NCBI GenBank assembly: GCA_013821865.1
Contig: PNJM01000059.1
Coordinates: forward strand, 1 to 11,010
Length of the DNA: 11,010 nucleotides
DNA from: Rhodocyclaceae bacterium
Lineage (GTDB): Bacteria; Pseudomonadota; Gammaproteobacteria; Burkholderiales; Rhodocyclaceae
Direction: 5' to 3'
Made by a program: the position numbers and the translations under genes. Positions within the stretch are counted from its first letter, which is position 1; every line of letters starts with the position of its first letter. The notes beneath the pieces were generated by a model. It was given only the letters and a program-made list of their open reading frames with translations. It ran no database searches and was not told the origin of the DNA. Below are positions 1-7,600 of this stretch, piece after piece.

Positions 1-217
1 TCACCGTCTCGATGGGGAAGGTGACGCGCTGCTCCGTCTCTAGCGGCGAGTAGCCGGGCGCGGTGCTGTTGATCTGCACCTGGACGTTGGTGATATCGGG
101 GACCGCGTCGATCGGCAGCTTCTGGTAGTTGAAGATACCCAGGGCGGCCATGGCCAGGACGCCCACGAGGACGAACCAGCGGTGCTCGATGGCAATGCGC
201 AGGATGCGTTCGAACAT
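1..217 (-). CDS. czcA: CzcA, heavy-metal RND efflux pump, N-terminal part only
   Basis: This is the first 72 codons of the inner-membrane proton/metal antiporter of the Co/Zn/Cd efflux complex; the rest lies beyond the left edge. The start MFERILRIAIEHRW, the first membrane helix (about residues 14-28), then LPIDAVPDITNVQVQ and APGYSPLETEQRVTFP form the conserved N-terminus and first porter segment of CzcA/CusA-type pumps, closest in my recollection to classical CzcA. The ATG at 217 has a good ribosome binding site (AAGGAG, 7 bases upstream) and follows the czcB stop by 22 bases, so the two are co-transcribed. The metal-selectivity residues of the membrane domain are outside the window, so Co/Zn/Cd specificity is inferred from the czcI-czcC-czcB context. 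Confidence 0.95.
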   Translation of the reverse strand, partial: MFERILRIAIEHRWFVLVGVLAMAALGIFNYQKLPIDAVPDITNVQVQINSTAPGYSPLETEQRVTFPIETV

Positions 218-239
218 GGTGTTTCTCCTTTCCGACGGC

Positions 240-1736
240 TCAGTGCTCGTGCTCGGCGCTGCCCTTGCCGAGCTCGGCCTTGACGATGAAGCTGCCGGCC
301 GCTGCATAGTCGGCGCCTGCCTTGAGGCCCTTGATCACCTCGACCAGCTTGCCGTCGGAGCGGCCGGTCTCCACCGGCTGGGCGACGAAGCCGCCCGGCA
401 CGCGCACGAAAACGGCCGGCTTGTCGCCGAGGGTCTGGATCGCCTCGGCGTCTACGGCCACCGGGGCTTCCACCTCGCCCGCCACCAGCTCAACGGTGAC
501 GAACAGGCCGGGCCGCCAGGCCCCGCCCGGATTGGGCAGGGTAACCCGCGCCGTCGCGGTGCGCGTCTGCTCGCCGAGCAGCGATCCCACATAGGACACC
601 CGGCCGGTCGTCTGCGATTCGAACGAAGCGGCCCGGATGGTGGCTTGCGCTCCGACCCGCACCGTGTCGAGATCCTTCGCCGGCACCACCATCTCGGCCC
701 ATACCGACGACAGGTCGGATAGCGTGAAGATACTGGCGTCCTCCTTCACGGACTCGCCCAGGGCGAGGTGTTTCTCCACCACCATGCCGCCGAAGGGGGC
801 GCGGATTTCGTAGCGGTTGAGGGCGCCCTGGCCGGCGCTGCCCGGCGCCCCGAGGGCGACGAGTTTCTGGCGCGCGTTCTGCAGCGCGATCTCGGCTTCC
901 TGCAGCACTTGGCTGGCCTGCAGGAAGTCCTGGTGGGCGGAGATTTTCTGCTCCCACAACTGCTTCTCGCGCTCGTAAGTCGTTTTGGCCAGCGCCAGGC
1001 GCTTCTCGGCGGCAAGCAATTCGCTGCGCTGTTCGGACAAGCTGGTGCTGGCGATGACGGCCAGCACCTGGCCTTTCTTCACTTGCTGGCCCAGATCGGC
1101 GGACACGGACTGGACCACGCCGGCCACTCTGGGCACGACGTGGGCGGTGCGGTCCTGGTTGAAGCGGATCTCGCCCGGAAGCTGGAATGTGGTTTGGATG
1201 CGGGCCGGCGCGGCGCTCTTGAGCGTGATGCCCGCCGCGCGGATCTGCTCGTCGGCGAGCTCCACCTTGCCTTCCTCCTTGACGAAGCTGAAGCGATGCA
1301 TCGTCGCGCCGGCCTGCGCGGTGACCGTGGCGTCGAATACGTGCGGCTCGGCGATGGTGAGCGCACTGTTCAGGGAATCCTTCTCCGGCGCGAAAGCGAT
1401 CTCCTCCTTGTCGCCCGTGGGCCGGGACAGGGCGACGGACACCTTCGCCGCGGCGGGTGGCAAGGGCTTGTCCTTTTCGAACAGCCAGACGCGGAAGCGC
1501 GCCTCGCCCGCTTCCTCGGCGAGCAGGAGCTCCAGCCGGAAATCACCCTCGACGAACAGTTGGCCGCCGTGCGGCCCTTTCGCCGGCGCGCGCTCGTCAT
1601 GACGTTCCTGGTCCGCGTGTCCGGCCTGCGGCGTATCGCCCGTGGGTTTGCTGTCGCCGGAGCTCAATATGAGTCCGGCGAGTATGACGGTCGCGGCGGC
1701 GATGCCCGCGATCGCCAGCGTGTGGATCTTCTTCAT
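240..1736 (-). CDS. czcB: CzcB, periplasmic adaptor (membrane fusion protein) of the Co/Zn/Cd efflux pump
   Basis: Adaptor of 498 residues that joins the RND pump to the outer membrane channel. Residues about 5-26 are a single hydrophobic anchor or signal segment with no lipobox cysteine. A His-containing linker (H40, H46) leads to an extra N-terminal domain beginning GPHGGQLF (54-61), typical of CzcB-type adaptors and thought to bind metal. Residues about 193-228 and 308-340 are the two halves of the lipoyl domain (RFNQDRTAHVVPRVAGVV; RAPFGGMVVEKHLALGE) around a coiled-coil hairpin (about 232-296). A beta-barrel and membrane-proximal domain follow, and the C-terminus is the His-bearing tail SAEHEH. 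The ATG at 1736 is preceded by AAGGA, which overlaps the czcC stop (TAAGGACC-ATG, 9-base gap). Operon order czcI-czcC-czcB-czcA supports the call. Confidence 0.96.
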   Translation of the reverse strand: MKKIHTLAIAGIAAATVILAGLILSSGDSKPTGDTPQAGHADQERHDERAPAKGPHGGQLFVEGDFRLELLLAEEAGEARFRVWLFEKDKPLPPAAAKVSVALSRPTGDKEEIAFAPEKDSLNSALTIAEPHVFDATVTAQAGATMHRFSFVKEEGKVELADEQIRAAGITLKSAAPARIQTTFQLPGEIRFNQDRTAHVVPRVAGVVQSVSADLGQQVKKGQVLAVIASTSLSEQRSELLAAEKRLALAKTTYEREKQLWEQKISAHQDFLQASQVLQEAEIALQNARQKLVALGAPGSAGQGALNRYEIRAPFGGMVVEKHLALGESVKEDASIFTLSDLSSVWAEMVVPAKDLDTVRVGAQATIRAASFESQTTGRVSYVGSLLGEQTRTATARVTLPNPGGAWRPGLFVTVELVAGEVEAPVAVDAEAIQTLGDKPAVFVRVPGGFVAQPVETGRSDGKLVEVIKGLKAGADYAAAGSFIVKAELGKGSAEHEH

Positions 1737-1745
1737 GGTCGGTCC

Positions 1746-3065
1746 TTATTGCGAATTCGTTGGAGAGACAGTGGCTTGCGCCTGCGGGCCGAGGATGGCC
1801 TCGATGTTCGCCGCCGCGCGCTGAACGTCGGCGAGCGCCCGGACGTACTGGCCGCGCCCCTGGAACAGGGTGCGCTGGGCGTCCAGCACGTCGAGGAAGG
1901 TGAACTTGCCCAGCTCGAACCCCTTGGTGGCGGCATCGAGCACGCTCTGTGCGCCGGGCAGGATGTCTTGGCGGATGTAATCGACCTCGCGGCGCGCGGC
2001 ATCGAGCCGCTCGTACGCCTGGGCCAGTTCCGAGCGCAGGCGCACGCCCACGGCCGTCTGCTCGTCGCGGGCCTTGTCGGCGCGCCGCAGCGCCTCCAGC
2101 ACATTCCCCTGGTTGCGGTCGAACACCGGGATGGGAATCGACACTCCGACCACGGCCACGTTGTCGCGCAATTCCTCCTTTCTCTGGACGCCCGCGCTGA
2201 TGGTCACGTCAGGGATGCGACGGGTGCGTTCCAGGCGGGCGACGGCGTCGCGCCGCTCGATCTCCCGGCGTGCCCGCAGCGTTTCCGGAGCGGCGTCCAG
2301 CCGCGCCAGGAGTTCGTCGAGTGCCGGTAGTGGCGGCGGCGCGTCGAGCTGGCCGCTCGCCTGCGTGAAGCGCGGGGCGGGATTGCCCCAAGTGGCGGAC
2401 AGGCGCTTGCGGGTATTGGCGAGCTCGGCCGCGGCTTGGGTGAGTTCCACCTGCGCCGCCGCCAGCGCCACGCGCGCCCGGGTTTCCTCGACGGGCGACA
2501 CCTTGCCCGCCGTTACCCGCCGCGCGGCGACCTCCAGCGCCCGGCGCGCCAAGTCCAGTGAGTCCCGGGCCAGCCGCTGGCGCTCCTGCGCGGCCAGCAG
2601 TTCGTAGAAGGCCTGCATCACGGCTGCCCGCACGGCCGACCTCAGGGTGGTGAGTTCCGCCTCGGCGACGTCGCGCGCGCGCTCCGCCGCCTCGATGCGG
2701 GCGCCGCGCTTGCCCCCGAGCAGGAAGGTCTGGCCGAGCTGCAGCGTCATCTGGCGGATGCCTTTACGGTTGCCGGTGTCCTCGGTATCGAGCGAAACCT
2801 CGGGGTTGGGGAACAGCTGGGCCTGCCGCCGGGTCGCCGCCACGGCGTCCACTTCCCGGCGTGCGACGGCAAGGTCGGGACTCGCCTGCAGCGCGAGCGC
2901 GAGCGCCGCTTCGAGTGTCAGCGGGCCCACCGGCTCGACGGCAGGCGGCTGCGAGCGGGTATCTGCGTAGGGCGCCGGGTCTTCGGCGCTTTGAGCCGAG
3001 AGAGGGCCGGAAATCAATACTGATGCCGCCAGCCCGAGCGGCAAAACGAGTCGTCTTCGGCTCAT
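1746..3065 (-). CDS. czcC: CzcC, TolC-family outer membrane factor
   Basis: Outer membrane channel of the tripartite metal efflux complex, 439 residues. A basic start (MSRRR) and hydrophobic stretch form a Sec signal peptide with likely cleavage near PLSAQSA; I see no lipobox. The mature protein shows the two repeated helical hairpins of the TolC/OEP fold: LTLEAALALALQASPDLAVA and FPNPEVSLDTED in the first half, DVTISAGVQRKEEL and VGVSIPIPVFDRNQGN in the second. TFLLGGKRGARIEAAE is a CzcC-type motif. I chose the ATG at 3065 over an in-frame TTG at 3077 because GGAG lies at the right distance. That ribosome binding site is inside a near-perfect inverted repeat (3067-3095), which may control translation. 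The stop is 9 bases from czcB. Confidence 0.95.
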   Translation of the reverse strand: MSRRRLVLPLGLAASVLISGPLSAQSAEDPAPYADTRSQPPAVEPVGPLTLEAALALALQASPDLAVARREVDAVAATRRQAQLFPNPEVSLDTEDTGNRKGIRQMTLQLGQTFLLGGKRGARIEAAERARDVAEAELTTLRSAVRAAVMQAFYELLAAQERQRLARDSLDLARRALEVAARRVTAGKVSPVEETRARVALAAAQVELTQAAAELANTRKRLSATWGNPAPRFTQASGQLDAPPPLPALDELLARLDAAPETLRARREIERRDAVARLERTRRIPDVTISAGVQRKEELRDNVAVVGVSIPIPVFDRNQGNVLEALRRADKARDEQTAVGVRLRSELAQAYERLDAARREVDYIRQDILPGAQSVLDAATKGFELGKFTFLDVLDAQRTLFQGRGQYVRALADVQRAAANIEAILGPQAQATVSPTNSQ

Positions 3066-3066
3066 C

Positions 3067-3095
3067 GAATTCTCCAATGGTTGGGGGAGGAATTC
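3067..3095 (-). promoter_or_regulatory. Inverted repeat covering the ribosome binding site of czcC (module A)
   Basis: Read on the minus strand, GAATTCCTCC and GGAGAATTC can pair over 9 bp with one bulged C around a 10-base loop. The downstream arm contains the czcC ribosome binding site (GGAG) and ends one base before its ATG, so a folded leader would hide the site. The inverted repeat is seen directly; a regulatory role is inference. Part of the pairing comes from GAATTC, which is itself a palindrome, so chance is possible. Confidence 0.45.
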
Positions 3096-3149
3096 GGCGA
3101 GACGAGGGCGCTAAATCGGTAAATGCTAGAGGCGCCAACAAAGCCCGTC

Positions 3150-3168
3150 CCGCCGCGTCAAGCGGCGG
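3150..3168 (-). terminator. GC-only hairpin at the czcI stop codon, possible attenuator
   Basis: A perfect 7-bp stem (CCGCCGC / GCGGCGG) with a 5-base loop overlaps the last codons and TGA of czcI. No continuous T-run follows; only CTTTGTT about eight bases later. It is therefore a poor intrinsic terminator and more likely a pause, attenuation or mRNA-stability element between czcI and czcC, if it does anything. Confidence 0.3.
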
Positions 3169-3505
3169 CAGGCCATTTGGGGCGTTCGGGTTTGTCGGGC
3201 GCGCGGTGGGAGTACCGCGGGAGATGAAAGTATGAAAACTGCATCGATGTATCGGCCACCACAGCATCGACCGAGGCCAGAACCGTCTTGGAGTCGGACG
3301 CGTGGTGGTAGCCGCAGTCCGAATCGGCTTTCCCGCCCGGATTTCCCTGCTCGTGCTTATCCGGCGACGCCTTGTGCTGGTGACCGTGGTGGCCGAAGTG
3401 CGATGCAGCCTGCCCTTGCTCGTGCTGGCAATAGACGCCCGCCGCCGCCCAGACAGCCTGGAGCGGCAGGATCAGCATCAAGAGGACGAAGAAAAGGCGT
3501 TTCAT
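3158..3505 (-). CDS. czcI: CzcI, small exported Cys/His-rich regulator of the czc operon
   Basis: CzcI-family protein of 115 residues, which in classical czc operons precedes czcC and modulates metal-dependent expression; its mechanism is not firmly known. Residues 1-20 are a Sec signal peptide (MKRLFFVLLMLILPLQAVWA) with likely cleavage just after. The mature part carries YCQHE (C26, H28), a His cluster HFGHHGHQH (36-44), H51, C64 and HH at 67-68, all plausible Zn/Co/Cd ligands in the periplasm. The C-terminus (PERPKW) is typical of the family. I chose the ATG at 3505 over a GTG one codon upstream (3508). No clear ribosome binding site is visible; instead TGATG joins the stop of the preceding 62-codon ORF to this start, suggesting translational coupling. 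It lies 92 bases upstream of czcC. Confidence 0.85.
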   Translation of the reverse strand: MKRLFFVLLMLILPLQAVWAAAGVYCQHEQGQAASHFGHHGHQHKASPDKHEQGNPGGKADSDCGYHHASDSKTVLASVDAVVADTSMQFSYFHLPRYSHRAPDKPERPKWPAAA

Positions 3506-3514
3506 CACGGCAAC

Positions 3515-3595
3515 AGTGTAATAGCTACAGGGTTGGCACGCAATCCCTGTTCGTGCAACCCCATTTCGTGCAATCCTGCACGCCCATTGAAATGG
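3515..3595 (-). promoter_or_regulatory. Candidate czcI control region: 15-bp tandem repeats, nested inverted repeats, weak promoter
   Basis: Three imperfect 15-bp direct repeats occupy 3532-3576; the plus-strand core CGTGCAAYCC is shared by two copies and CACGCAATCC by the third. The last copy overlaps a perfect hairpin, CGTGCA-ATCC-TGCACG (3567-3582), and a wider 7-bp inverted repeat CCATTTC/GAAATGG (3561-3567 with 3589-3595). On the minus strand TTGCGT (3538-3543) and TACACT (3515-3520), 17 bases apart, form a weak sigma70-like promoter that would start transcription almost at the czcI ATG. The repeats and palindromes are plain in the sequence. That they are operator sites, for example for a metal-responsive two-component regulator, is inference. 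Confidence 0.35.
3532..3576. repeat. Three tandem imperfect 15-bp repeats
   Basis: The units are 3532-3546, 3547-3561 and 3562-3576, each ending CAAYCC on the plus strand. Units 2 and 3 share TTCGTGCAAYCC exactly; unit 1 is more diverged. The 15-bp period equals five codons and reads as GLHEM-GLHEQ-GLRAN in the minus-strand ORF that crosses it. Confidence 0.65.
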
Positions 3596-3712
3596 CGACA
3601 GCCGGGTATCATCCGCTCGACACGCGCATCCTGCTCGTCCGGGATATCGGGCAGGACGAGTGCGAGGTACAGCATAAGTTTGTCCTTGGCCATGGGCGTC
3701 TCGGAGTGGAGT

Positions 3713-4270
3713 CTAATGGGTGCCCGCCGCTGGCGGCTCCGGCGAAGAGTATGCTTCAAGCAGCTTCACGATATCCGCATGGCCTCTTGCCCTGGCAGCC
3801 CACAGCGCATTGCGGCCTTCCGGGCCTACCGTATCCCAGCGCGCCCCGCCAGCGAGCAGCAGCCGGACGACTTCGGCATATCCCTTGTAGGCTGCCAGGA
3901 ACAATGGCCAATCTCCTTCGTGGGTAGCCACGTTCGCGTTTGCACCGTGCGCCAGGAGAAAGGCGACGATCTCTGCGTGGCCGTTGAAGGCCGCCCAGAA
4001 CAGGGGTGTCCAACCATGCCGATCCGCAAGATCGATATTCGCGCCTCGTATGAGCAGTTCCTCGACGATATCGAAATACCTCCTGAATACCGCGTGGAAA
4101 AGCAGGCTATAGCCGTGCTCGTCCTGCCAATCCACGGCGCCACCTTCCTTGAGAAGCTTGCGCACTCCCTCGACGTCTCCCCGTTGGACCGCGTTCAGGG
4201 CCTCTTTCCCGATGGGGTGGCCCGTGCCGTTGTCGCTTGAAGGCGGTCGAGGGCTACGCTTTCTCTTCAT
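3713..4270 (-). CDS. Ankyrin-repeat protein, cytoplasmic
   Basis: Protein of 185 residues built almost entirely of ankyrin repeats, which bind other proteins rather than catalyse. After a basic, disordered start (MKRKRSPRPP) and a partial capping repeat (about 23-48, EALNAVQRGDVEGVRKLL), four repeats follow at about 50-82, 83-115, 116-148 and 149-174. Repeat 2 is close to consensus: HGWTPLFWAAFNGHAEIVAF. The tail is short and Pro/Ala rich. No signal peptide or membrane segment is seen, so it should act in the cytoplasm. The ATG at 4270 lies 8 bases after the stop of the PII-like gene; an 18-codon in-frame extension upstream would run into that gene and is less likely. Linkage to the RND-PII pair suggests it binds one of them or a regulator, but its partner is unknown. 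Family call is firm, role is not. Confidence 0.9.
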   Translation of the reverse strand: MKRKRSPRPPSSDNGTGHPIGKEALNAVQRGDVEGVRKLLKEGGAVDWQDEHGYSLLFHAVFRRYFDIVEELLIRGANIDLADRHGWTPLFWAAFNGHAEIVAFLLAHGANANVATHEGDWPLFLAAYKGYAEVVRLLLAGGARWDTVGPEGRNALWAARARGHADIVKLLEAYSSPEPPAAGTH

Positions 4271-4278
4271 GACAGGTC

Positions 4279-4620
4279 TCAGCGAATCTCGACCGCGCGC
4301 TGAACCTCGCTCACGAATATCCATCCTGCCTCGGGCTGGCCCGTGTGCGCCGCCTTGGCGATAGCGTCGACCAGCGCGTCGGCCACGTCATCCGCGCACA
4401 CCAGCTCCAGCTTGTATTCGGCGACGACCGGCTCGGCGAGGTCCATGGAGTAGTGCTGCTGCGCCGGGTCCGCGCCCGCGAGCGGGCGCTGCACCTGGGA
4501 TACGGTAATGTTGTGGCAGCCGGCGCCGGCGGCACCCAGGTCGCACAGCCCCGGGTCCCCCAATGCCTGCAGCACGTCGGCGATGCGGTGTTGACGGATA
4601 AATGCCTTGATCTCTTTCAC
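4279..4620 (-). CDS. PII-like protein of the heavy-metal-efflux-linked group (PII-NG)
   Basis: PII-fold protein of 113 residues. The start VKEIKAFIRQHRIADVLQAL matches PII beta-1/alpha-1, and the end (HTGQPEAGWIFVSEVQRAVE) matches the region TG-x-x-x-x-G-x-IFV-x-x-V-x-x-V-x-IR of PII proteins, but the usual T-loop with its modifiable Tyr signature is absent. A published PII group (PII-NG, 'new group') is encoded next to CusA/CzcA-type pumps, which fits here. Cys26 and Cys35-His36 could bind metal; this is inference. The GTG start is preceded by GGAGGA, and GTGA is shared with the czcA-like stop, so translation is coupled. It probably senses a cytoplasmic signal and acts on the pump or its expression; canonical nitrogen control is unlikely. 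Confidence 0.85.
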   Translation of the reverse strand: MKEIKAFIRQHRIADVLQALGDPGLCDLGAAGAGCHNITVSQVQRPLAGADPAQQHYSMDLAEPVVAEYKLELVCADDVADALVDAIAKAAHTGQPEAGWIFVSEVQRAVEIR

Positions 4621-7600
4621 GTTGGTCCTCCTTCGGTTCGGGTCGCCGGGCGCTTGCGCTCGCGCCGGGTTTCCACCCATTCGTACATGAGCGGCAGCAG
4701 GAGCAGCGTCAGCGCCGTGGACGTGAACAGCCCGCCCACCACTACCGTCGCCAGCGGCCGCTGCGTCTCCGCGCCCACCCCATGGGAGAGCAGCATGGGG
4801 ATCAGCCCGAGGATGGCCACCGAGGCGGTCATCAGCACCGGCCGCAGGCGCAGGCTCGCGCCCCGGCGCACCGCCTCGCGGATCGACAGGCCCTGCCGGC
4901 GCTGGTCGTTGAGGAACGACACCAGCACGATGCCGTTCAGCATCGCCACGCCGAACACGGCGATGAAGCCGATGGCGGAAGGCACCGACACGTACTGCCC
5001 GGTTATGGCGAGACCGAAAACCCCGCCGATGATGGCGAAGGGCACGTTGGCGATGATCAGCGCGGCGTGGGTGAGGGAATTGAAAGCGGTGTAGAGCAGA
5101 AGGAAGATGAGCCCGATGGTGAGCGGCACGATGAGGGCGAGCCGCGCCATGGCCCGCTGCTGGTTCTCGAAGGCGCCGCCCCACTCGATCCTGTAGCCTT
5201 CGGGCAACTGCACCTGTTGCCTGATCTGCGCTTCCGCCTCCTTGACGAAGCCGTCCACGTCGCGGCCCTTCACGTCCATCTGAATCACTGCGTAGCGCTG
5301 AAGCTGTTCGCGCCGCACGAACGAATAACCCTCGTCCGTCTCCACCGTGGCCACCCGCGAAAGCGGTACCAGCGCCCCGGACTGGGTGCGGATGGGAATG
5401 CCGCTGATGGCCTGCCGGCTGTCGCGGAAGGCAGCGTCCAGACGCACCTGGAGGTCGAAGCGCTTCACCCCGTCGATTACCGTCGAGACGGTCTTGCCGC
5501 CGATGCCGGCCTGCACCACTTCCAGAATCTCGTCGGCGTTGATGCCGTAGCGGGCCGCCTCGTCGCGATTGACCTTGATCACAATCTGCGGCTTGCCCTT
5601 GTTCGCCTCCAGCGAAAGGTCGGCTGCTCCAGGCACCTTGTCGAGCACGGCCTTCATCTCGCCGGCGAGCCTGTCGAGTGTTGCCAGGTCTTCACCGTAG
5701 ACTTTCAGGGCGAGGGTGGCGCGCACGCCGGAGATGAGTTCCTCGACGCGCATCTGGATCGGCTGGGTGGCGGCAAACACTACCGTAGGAATGGCCTTTT
5801 CCAGGACTTCCTGCATCTGCCCGGGAAGTTCGGGCATGCTGATCTGCTTCGGCCACTCCTGCTCCGGTTTGACGCCGACCAGTACCTCCATGTAATTCAC
5901 GTCGGCGGTCTCGCCCTTTTCGGCGCGGCCGATCATTGCCAGCACGGACTGGGTCTGCGGGAACTCCTTCTTGAGCACCGCATCGATGCGCTGGGACACG
6001 CGCACCGACTCCTCCAGCGACGTGGACGGGATGCCGGTCACCCGGAACATGATCGCGCCCTCCTGCAGCGTCGGCATGAACTCCTTGCCGAGGAAGGGAA
6101 AGACGGCGAGCGCCGCGACGAGCAATGCCACCGCCGCGACGATCACCTTCTTCTTGTTCTCGAGCGCCCGGTCGAGCAGGGGCAGATAGAGGCTCTTGAC
6201 CCAGCGCACCAGGAAGGTGTCCTTCTCCTCTTTGGCCTTCAGAATGAGCGCCGAGAGCACCGGCACCAGGGTAAGGGTCAGGATGAGCGATCCGACCATG
6301 GCGAAGGTGATGGTGAGCGCCATCGGCTTGAAGAGCTTGCCCTCCAGCCCGGTGAGCGAGAACAGCGGCAGGAACACCACGATGATGATGAGAATGGCGA
6401 AGGCGATGGGGTTGATCACCTCGCGCGCCGCCTCCAGGATGACGCGGGTGCGGTTCACGCTCTTGCCCGCCTGATGGGAGAGCAGCCGGAAGCTGTTCTC
6501 CACCATCACCACCGCGCCGTCCACCATCATGCCGATGCCGATCGCGAGCCCGGCGAGCGACATCAGGTTGGCCGACATGCCCACGTAGCGCATCAGGATG
6601 AAGGCGATCAGCATGGCGAGCGGCAGGGTGACGACCACGACGATGGCGGAACGGATTTCGCCGAGAAACAGAAACAGGATGACCGCCACCAGGATCGAGC
6701 CTTCCAGCAACGCACTCTCCGCGGTCTTGAGCGCCTTCTCCACCAATTCCGTGCGGTCGTACGCCGGGTTGATCGACACCCCCTTGGGCAACGCCTGCTG
6801 GGCCACCTTGAGCTTCGTTTTCACCGCGTCAACCACGTTCTTGGCGTTCTCGTTGATGCGCGCCAGCGCCAGACCCAGGGCCACTTCCTGGCCGTCCTTG
6901 GTCACGGCACCAAAGCGCAAACTCGGGGCTTCCTTCACTTCGGCCACATCTCGCACATAGACGGGCGCCCCCTCGCGCTGCGTGATCACCACGTTGCCGA
7001 TGTCGCGCGTCCCGGTGACCAATCCCAGTCCGCGCACCAGGTACTGTTCCTGGCCCAGGTTCACGTACTGGCCACCCACCTGGCGGTTGTTGGCTTCGAG
7101 GGCTTCCATCACGCTCTTGAAGGTGAGGCCGTACTTGATCAGCTTCTGCGGTTGGATCAGCACTTGAAACTGCTTCTCGTCGCCGCCCCAGGAAGTCACA
7201 TCGTCCACCCCCGGCGCGGTGCGCAAGAGCAGGCGCACGCTCCAGTCCTGCAGTGTGCGCAGGTCCATGGTCGAAAGTTTCTTGTCGGCCGAGTCCACCG
7301 TATACCAGAACACCTGCCCGAGTCCGGAGCTGTTCGGCCCCAGCGTCGGTGCGCCGTAACCCTCGGGGATGCGTTCCCTCGCCTCCAGCAGCTTCTCCCC
7401 GGCGAGCCGGCGGGCGAAGTAGATATCCACGTCGTCCTTGAAATAGACGCTGACATAGGACAATCCAAACAGCGAGACGGAGCGGATTCCCTCCACCCCC
7501 GGCAGCCCCGCCATCGCGGTTTCCACCGGGAAGGTGAGCAGCTTCTCCACGTCCTCGGCGGCGAGCCCAGGCGATTCGGTGTATACGTTGACCTGCACCG

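Larger units (their letters stand above)
3505..3693 (-). pseudogene. Remnant of a metal P-type ATPase start, or a leader ORF in front of czcI
   Basis: A 62-codon ORF begins 19 bases after the ankyrin gene stop, and its TGA overlaps the czcI ATG. Residues 1-29 (MAKDKLMLYLALVLPDIPDE, then QDARVERMI) resemble, from memory, the N-terminus of bacterial heavy-metal P-type ATPases found beside czc operons; I could not align it. After residue 29 the resemblance stops and the reading frame enters a tandem repeat encoding GLHEM, GLHEQ, GLRAN, ending VAITLLP. No ATPase domain (TM helices, CPC, DKTGT) follows. The simplest reading is a deletion that left only the gene start. The overlap with czcI and the C32/H34 and repeated His residues leave open that it is now translated as a leader peptide. 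Confidence 0.45.

Noticed and set aside
768..2330. A 520-codon plus-strand open frame opposite czcB and czcC
   Set aside because: It spans two real genes and their junction and has no recognisable domain; it is a shadow of GC-rich codon use.
3066..3077. A TTG start for module A czcC four codons upstream of the ATG
   Set aside because: The ATG at 3065 has GGAG at proper distance and gives a normal signal peptide.
3634..3660. A 7-bp inverted repeat CTCGTCC/GGACGAG
   Set aside because: It lies inside the ATPase-like codons, has a 13-base loop and no T-run; its arms are explained by the repeated Pro-Asp and Asp-Glu codons, so chance is likely.
4621..5184. A long upstream extension of the PII-like gene reading through the end of the pump gene
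   Set aside because: The PII fold begins exactly at the GTG (4620) with a good ribosome binding site; the extension is out-of-frame pump sequence.
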